This document shows, in pieces, positions 6,317 to 9,962 of a stretch of DNA of 9,962 nt. The stretch comes from Deltaproteobacteria bacterium (GTDB lineage: Bacteria > Desulfobacterota_B > Binatia > Binatales > Binataceae), in assembly GCA_021827465.1 (NCBI GenBank), contig JAKAVX010000002.1, forward strand, positions 1-9,962. Reading direction: 5' to 3'. The stretch's first letter is position 1. Each line of letters begins with the position of its first letter. Both the position numbers and the translations under genes were made by a program. Below the pieces are notes generated by a model. That model did no database searches. It worked only from the letters and a program-made list of their open reading frames with translations, and was not told the DNA's origin.

Positions 6317-6781
6317 GTGGCCTTTGAAGCCGGACAGCGAGGCAAATACGTTTCGCAGATAAACGTCACTCCGCTGGTGGACGTGATGCTGGTGCTGCTG
6401 ATCATTTTCATGGTCACCGCGCCGATCATCCAGCAGGGCGTGCAGGTCACGCTGCCAAAGGTCAAGGCGGCCGCGCTGCCGGGCAAGGAGCTTCAGTTCG
6501 TGGTCTCGATCACGCGCGGCGGCGAAATCTATCTGAACGATCGCAAGCTCTCGGCCGACGAGCTTACCCAAAAGCTCATGGCGATCTCGCGCGAACGGCC
6601 CGACCGCGAGGTTTTCATTCGCGCCGACGAGCAGGTTCCCTACGGCGAGGTCATCCGCACGATGGCGGCGATAAAGGCCGCGGGAATCGAAAACGTCGGG
6701 ATGGTGACGGAGATGCCGGCGCCGGGCCGCGACGGACGGGAGGCGGCGGACAGGCACGATCGTGGCAAGTCCGCGCCATAA
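6317..6781 (+). CDS. tolR: Tol-Pal system protein TolR (ExbD family)
   Basis: TolR is the single-span partner of TolQ. A short cytoplasmic N-terminus is followed by the motif NVTPLVDVMLVLLIIFMVTAP (residues 16-36). It contains Asp22, the membrane-embedded proton-binding aspartate equivalent to Asp23 of E. coli TolR. The periplasmic domain includes the ExbD-like segments VVSITRGGEIYLNDRKLSADEL and EVFIRADEQVPYGEVIRTMAAIKAAGIENVGMVTE, split here only by unremarkable sequence. At 154 residues it is slightly longer than E. coli TolR (142) because of a hydrophilic tail after residue 132. The start is GTG with GGAG (6305-6308) eight bases upstream. The last 20 bases overlap the start of the TolA gene. 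Confidence 0.95.
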   Translation: MAFEAGQRGKYVSQINVTPLVDVMLVLLIIFMVTAPIIQQGVQVTLPKVKAAALPGKELQFVVSITRGGEIYLNDRKLSADELTQKLMAISRERPDREVFIRADEQVPYGEVIRTMAAIKAAGIENVGMVTEMPAPGRDGREAADRHDRGKSAP

Positions 6782-7808
6782 CGACGAACGGCCGACCCCG
6801 TGGGGATATATCGCGGCCATCCTGGTCTCCGCGCTTGGGCACGCGGGCTTGCTCGCTTTTGTGTTCCTCGTGATGCCGCGCCTGTTCCATGCGGACGAAA
6901 GTCCGCCACCCTCCTACACGGTCAAGATCGTCGACAGCCTGCCCGCGGGAGACCTCGGCACCCATCTGCCGCCGCTTGCGCCGAAGCATCGGCCGCAGCC
7001 AGCCAGGCACGCCGAGGCGAAGGAACCCAAGCCCGAAGCGCGCAAGCCTCCGCCCCCCAAGCTTCCGAGCGAGCCCGACAAAAACGCAATAGCGCTCAAC
7101 ACCAAAAAGCTCAAAACCCCAACGCCCACGCCGACTCCCACGCCGACCCCTGAGCCGACCGCACGTCCCACGCCCAAGCCCAGGAAGCATCACGAGGCCG
7201 AGCGCAAGCCGACCCCCAAGCCCACTCACACGCCGGGAAAGAAGCTCGCCCACGCGCGCCCGACGCCCAAGCCTCATCGCAAGCAGGAGGAAAAGCGGCA
7301 CAAAACCGAGGTCGCCAAGGCCAAACCGCGACCTACGGCGAGCATCCAGGAGCAGCTCGCGAAAATTCGCGAAGAGCTTCTCGCACAGCATCTCCGCGAC
7401 GAGAAAAATGGTCACGCGCAAAACGAATCCGCAAGCGGGCCGGTGCTCGCCGACAAGAATACCGCCGGCAAGGGGATGGGCATCGGTTCCGGCACCGGAA
7501 GCATGGGGATTCAACAGGACCTCGCATTTCTGCTCTACTATCGGACTGTGCAGCAGAGGATTAAGCAGGCATGGAGCTTCTCAGGAGGCTCCGGCGACCT
7601 GACCACGACGGTCGATTTCTCGATCGGACCCGACGGAAGCCTGACCGGGGTGACGATAGCGAAGAGCTCAAATGACCCCGCCTACGACCAGTCGGTGATT
7701 CGCGCAATCAAGCAGGCGGCGCCATTTCCGGCGCCACCGGAGAAATATCGCTCCGAGTTCGCACGCGGCGTGGAAGCCCTGTTCAAGCTCGGCGAACTCA
7801 AATCCTGA
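6762..7808 (+). CDS. tolA: TolA-type energy transducer with TonB-like Pro-rich linker
   Basis: The protein would connect the TolQ-TolR motor to TolB/Pal at the outer membrane. Its 348 residues comprise one N-terminal membrane helix (about 15-38) and a Pro/Lys/Thr-rich linker (about 68-192, with a Thr-Pro run at 119-130). A short probable helix (194-214), a Gly/Ser-rich stretch (224-249) and a C-terminal TonB_C/TolA-III-like domain (about 252-345) follow. The helix contains Ser23-x3-His27 (SALGH), the SxxxH motif by which TolA and TonB contact their motor proteins. The last domain shows YRTVQQRIKQAW, VDFSIGPDGSLTGVTI and AIKQAAPFPAPP, as in the TonB_2 family. Position between tolR and tolB supports TolA; sequence alone would also allow TonB. 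The GTG start overlaps tolR by 20 bases and has a weak ribosome site, suggesting translational coupling. Confidence 0.88.
   Translation: MASPRHNDERPTPWGYIAAILVSALGHAGLLAFVFLVMPRLFHADESPPPSYTVKIVDSLPAGDLGTHLPPLAPKHRPQPARHAEAKEPKPEARKPPPPKLPSEPDKNAIALNTKKLKTPTPTPTPTPTPEPTARPTPKPRKHHEAERKPTPKPTHTPGKKLAHARPTPKPHRKQEEKRHKTEVAKAKPRPTASIQEQLAKIREELLAQHLRDEKNGHAQNESASGPVLADKNTAGKGMGIGSGTGSMGIQQDLAFLLYYRTVQQRIKQAWSFSGGSGDLTTTVDFSIGPDGSLTGVTIAKSSNDPAYDQSVIRAIKQAAPFPAPPEKYRSEFARGVEALFKLGELKS
7116..7151 (+). repeat. Thr-Pro dipeptide repeat with a 12-base tandem duplication inside tolA
   Basis: Six Thr-Pro codon pairs run in frame. Within them, 7125-7136 (CCCACGCCGACT) and 7137-7148 (CCCACGCCGACC) are tandem copies differing at one base. 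The unit is a multiple of three, so copy-number change would alter linker length without a frameshift. Confidence 0.75.
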
Positions 7809-7891
7809 GATGTGGGATTGGCGAAGTCCAGCGAAACTCGAGGCCGGTTCGCGCCGGAACTCCAGCCGCAGCTTCAAATGGTAGGATGATC

Positions 7892-9211
7892 ATGAGGCGC
7901 TCTTCTCTTTTGCTCCTGCTCGGGGCGTTCGTGACGATGGCGGCGACGCCGTTCACCGCCCGGGCGCAGATCAAGATGCAGATCATCGGGCCGGGCTCGC
8001 ATCTTTCGCCGATCGCGATCTCGGCGCTCAAGAACCTGGATGGTGACAATCAGCACGGCGTCTCGAGCGAATTCGACAGTATCCTGTCCCACGATCTCGA
8101 GCTTTCCGGATACTTCCGCCTGATAAGCGCCAAGGCCTTCATCGAGAACGCGCAGACTTCCGGCTACGATCTCGGGCAGTTCAATTTCGCCGACTGGCGC
8201 TCGATCAACGCGAATTTCCTGGTCAAGGGCGCGGTCAAGATGAACGGCGAACAGGTCCAGTTGACCGCGCTTCTGTTCGACGTGGCGCAGCAGCGCCGGA
8301 TGATGGGAAAGAGCTTCACCGGCCGGATCTCCGAGGTGCCGCGGATGGCGCGGCGGTTCGCCGATGCGGTGCTCAAGGCCACCACCGGAGTCGAAGGCCC
8401 GTTCGACTCAAGGCTTGCCTTCGTTTCGAGGCGCGGCGGACGATTCAAGGAGATCTATCTCCAGTCGATCGACGGTCACGGGCTTTTCCGCCTCACCGAC
8501 AACCCGACGATCAACCTGTTTCCCGCCTTCGATCGCAAAGGCGATGTGCTCTATCTCTCGTACAAGAGCATGATGCCCGCGCTTTACCTGGCCAATCCGG
8601 CCACCCGGCGCGAAGTGCGTATCGTTTCGACCCGCGGCAAGATGGTGGGCGGGGCGATCTCGCCCGACGGCCAGTTGATCGCGGCCGCGATCGAGCACGC
8701 CGGCGTCACCAACCTGTTCCTGCTCGACCGCGGCGGACAGGAGTTGCGCGAGCTTACGGATACCAACGGAATCAACGTCAACCCGGCTTTTTCCGGTGAC
8801 GGCCGGATGCTCGCGTTCACCTCGGACCGTTCGGGCAGTCCGCAGATTTACGTGATGTCGATTGCGGGCGGCGGCGCGCGCCGGGTGACCTACAAGGGCA
8901 ATTACAACACGACCCCGTCGTTTTCGCCCGACGGTAAGTCTATCGCCTACGAAAGCCGCGACGGCGGCCATTTCGACGTTTGGATCGTGGGCGTGGACGG
9001 CAGCGACCCGATCAATCTGACCCACGGAACCGGCTCAAGTCAGTATCCGGCGTGGTCGCCCAACGGAAGGTACATAGCTTTCAGTTCGAACAGAAACGGA
9101 AGCTCGCACATCTATCTATTGCAGGTTGCAACTCAAAAGGTCATTTCTGCTTTGACGGAGGGTAACGGTAATGATTCCTGTCCCGCGTGGTCGTGGTGGC
9201 TGGGAGACTAG
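7892..9211 (+). CDS. tolB: Tol-Pal system beta-propeller protein TolB
   Basis: TolB is the periplasmic protein that binds Pal and TolA. The chosen start, ATG 7892, has GTAGG (7881-7885) six bases upstream. The ATG at 7886 abuts that site and is less likely. The 439-residue precursor begins with a signal peptide (MRRSS, a Leu-rich core, then AxA cleavage after Ala25, leaving mature QIKMQ). Residues about 26-165 match the TolB N-terminal alpha/beta domain, including SGYFRLIS and ADWRSINANFLVKG. Residues about 172-435 form the propeller with PD40-type blades such as AISPDGQLIAA, FSGDGRMLAFTSDRSG, FSPDGKSIAYES and WSPNGRYIAFSSNRNG. It lies 83 bases downstream of tolA. Its last 41 bases overlap pal, so its final residues (WSWWLGD) differ from the usual short family ending. 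Confidence 0.96.
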   Translation: MRRSSLLLLLGAFVTMAATPFTARAQIKMQIIGPGSHLSPIAISALKNLDGDNQHGVSSEFDSILSHDLELSGYFRLISAKAFIENAQTSGYDLGQFNFADWRSINANFLVKGAVKMNGEQVQLTALLFDVAQQRRMMGKSFTGRISEVPRMARRFADAVLKATTGVEGPFDSRLAFVSRRGGRFKEIYLQSIDGHGLFRLTDNPTINLFPAFDRKGDVLYLSYKSMMPALYLANPATRREVRIVSTRGKMVGGAISPDGQLIAAAIEHAGVTNLFLLDRGGQELRELTDTNGINVNPAFSGDGRMLAFTSDRSGSPQIYVMSIAGGGARRVTYKGNYNTTPSFSPDGKSIAYESRDGGHFDVWIVGVDGSDPINLTHGTGSSQYPAWSPNGRYIAFSSNRNGSSHIYLLQVATQKVISALTEGNGNDSCPAWSWWLGD

Positions 9212-9743
9212 GACGAATGGCGCGCTCAGGTTTGCTGCGCTGATTCTGGTATGCGCGGCTTTTGCCGCCTCGGGATGCTCGTCTTCGGTGAAGAAGACCC
9301 CGGGCCTCGGCGCGGGCGCCGGCGCAGGTGCCGGAATGGGCGAAAGCACTCTCGGCAACAAGGGCTCGCTCGCCCAGTTCAAGAAGGGAGAGCTCGGCAC
9401 CGGCGAGGGCGGACCGCTCAGCGATATCCATTTCGCCTTCAACCAGTACACGATCGAGCCCCAGGATGACTCCGTGCTGAAATCGAACGCCCAGTGGCTC
9501 GAAGCCCATCCGAACACCAATGTCCAGGTCGAAGGGCATTGCGACAATCGCGGCTCCGAGGAATACAACATCGCACTCGGCGCAAAACGCGCCCAGTCGG
9601 CCAAGGACTACCTGGTCACGCTCGGCATCGCGGCGAACCGCATCTCCACGATAAGCTACGGCAAGGAGCTTCCGCTCTGCACCGAGCAGACCGAGGATTG
9701 CTGGGCGCGCAACCGGCGCGACCATTTCGTGGTCTCTCAATAG
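9171..9743 (+). CDS. pal: Peptidoglycan-associated lipoprotein Pal
   Basis: Pal is a lipoprotein of the outer membrane that binds peptidoglycan. The 190-residue precursor has an unusually long charged n-region (about 20 residues), a hydrophobic core (FAALILVCAAFA) and a lipobox-like AASGC with lipidated Cys36. The residue at -3 is Ala instead of the usual Leu. A Gly/Ala-rich tether (47-55) leads to an OmpA_C-like domain (about 84-190). In that domain, IHFAFNQYTIEP, GHCDNRGSEEYN (Asp125), the Arg140 region and ISYGKELP are family hallmarks; Asp and Arg at these positions contact the diaminopimelate of peptidoglycan. The start is well supported: GGAGG (9157-9161) lies nine bases before ATG, inside tolB, and a TGA in this frame lies just upstream. 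The genes overlap by 41 bases. Confidence 0.95.
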   Translation: MIPVPRGRGGWETRTNGALRFAALILVCAAFAASGCSSSVKKTPGLGAGAGAGAGMGESTLGNKGSLAQFKKGELGTGEGGPLSDIHFAFNQYTIEPQDDSVLKSNAQWLEAHPNTNVQVEGHCDNRGSEEYNIALGAKRAQSAKDYLVTLGIAANRISTISYGKELPLCTEQTEDCWARNRRDHFVVSQ

Positions 9744-9752
9744 GAGCCGCCC

Positions 9753-9962
9753 GTGCGCATACGCTCTCTGATACTTGGCGCAGCGCTGACAGTCGGGCTC
9801 GGAGCGCTCTCCGGATGCGCTCCGAGTTCGAATGATCTTCAGCAGCTCAACCAGAACCAGTTCGTCCTGCGCGGGATGATCGCCAGCGATCGTCAGCAAA
9901 TCGACGGACTCCAGCAGCAGGTGCGCAGCCTTCAGGGTCAAATAGCCCAGATTCAGCACACC
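9753..9962 (+). CDS. cpoB: Lipoprotein with N-terminal coiled coil, probable CpoB/YbgF (3' end outside window)
   Basis: A reading frame starts at GTG 9753, six bases after TAGGAG (9741-9746), a strong ribosome site that includes the pal stop codon. It runs off the window after 70 codons. The protein starts MRIRS, then a hydrophobic core and the lipobox LSGC with Cys22. Residues about 30-68 are rich in Gln and Leu with heptad-like spacing (LQQLNQNQ, DGLQQQVRSLQGQIAQIQ), suggesting a coiled coil. In most tol-pal operons the gene after pal encodes CpoB/YbgF, which has an N-terminal coiled coil and C-terminal TPR repeats and coordinates outer-membrane constriction with cell-wall synthesis. The TPR part would be outside the window, so the identity rests on position and the coiled coil. 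Another coiled-coil lipoprotein is possible. Confidence 0.68.
   Translation, partial: MRIRSLILGAALTVGLGALSGCAPSSNDLQQLNQNQFVLRGMIASDRQQIDGLQQQVRSLQGQIAQIQHT

Noticed and set aside
7116..7151. Thr-Pro tract as a phase-variation switch
   Set aside because: The repeat units (6 and 12 bases) are multiples of three, so slippage cannot shift the frame; only length variation remains plausible.
6651..7514. 287-codon - strand frame opposite tolR/tolA
   Set aside because: Its Gly/Arg/Val-rich low-complexity content is the complement of the Pro/Thr/Lys linker of tolA. No ribosome site or domain is evident.
7809..7891. Possible regulatory hairpin in the tolA-tolB spacer around 7840-7855
   Set aside because: The best pairing is GTTC/GAAC, four base pairs plus a wobble, which is not better than chance, and no T-run or promoter boxes stand out.

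Overview
The window looks like a housekeeping stretch of chromosome from a GC-rich, Gram-negative (outer-membrane-bearing) bacterium. The outer-membrane conclusion rests on a complete tolQ-tolR-tolA-tolB-pal run followed by the start of a cpoB-like gene. No gene fixes the phylum. The gap-pgk-tpiA-secG order, the Pal sequence and the GTG starts would fit a deltaproteobacteria-related lineage, but that is an impression and not a measurement. No transposase, integrase, phage gene, CRISPR array or toxin-antitoxin pair was found, and no gene-free gap exceeds about 200 bases.

Left part (1-1702): the 3' end of a BNR/Asp-box beta-propeller gene on the + strand converges on a small two-helix membrane protein gene on the - strand. 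Their stop codons share the bases CTAG, and a terminator-like hairpin for the first gene lies inside the second. Divergent from the small gene is a radical SAM enzyme of the spore-photoproduct-lyase-like (SplB/COG1533) group. Its C-terminal tail carries a good match to the DNA sliding-clamp binding motif.

Middle part (1827-5372, all - strand): transcription order is gap, pgk, tpiA, secG, then a tRNA-Leu(GAG) gene with encoded CCA. The three enzymes catalyse consecutive triose-phosphate steps of glycolysis/gluconeogenesis, and SecG is a subunit of the Sec translocon. Spacers are short (13-66 bases), consistent with one operon. The pgk-tpiA spacer holds a perfect 8-bp GC hairpin.

Right part (5571-9962, all + strand): tolQ, tolR, a TolA-type protein, tolB, pal and a lipoprotein resembling CpoB/YbgF encode the energised envelope machine. 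TolQ, TolR and TolA form the proton-motive-force-driven inner-membrane motor. TolB and Pal are its periplasmic and outer-membrane partners in envelope constriction and outer-membrane stability. Two gene pairs overlap (tolR/tolA by 20 bases, tolB/pal by 41), suggesting coupled translation. The TolA protein has a TonB-like Pro/Thr/Lys-rich linker instead of a long helical one.

The glycolytic and Tol operons diverge from a shared 198-base spacer (5373-5570) holding weak promoter candidates and a pair of 10-base-phased repeats. I found no previously undescribed system. The observations worth a second look are small-scale: the clamp motif, overlaps, hairpins, the TolA linker and the divergent spacer.
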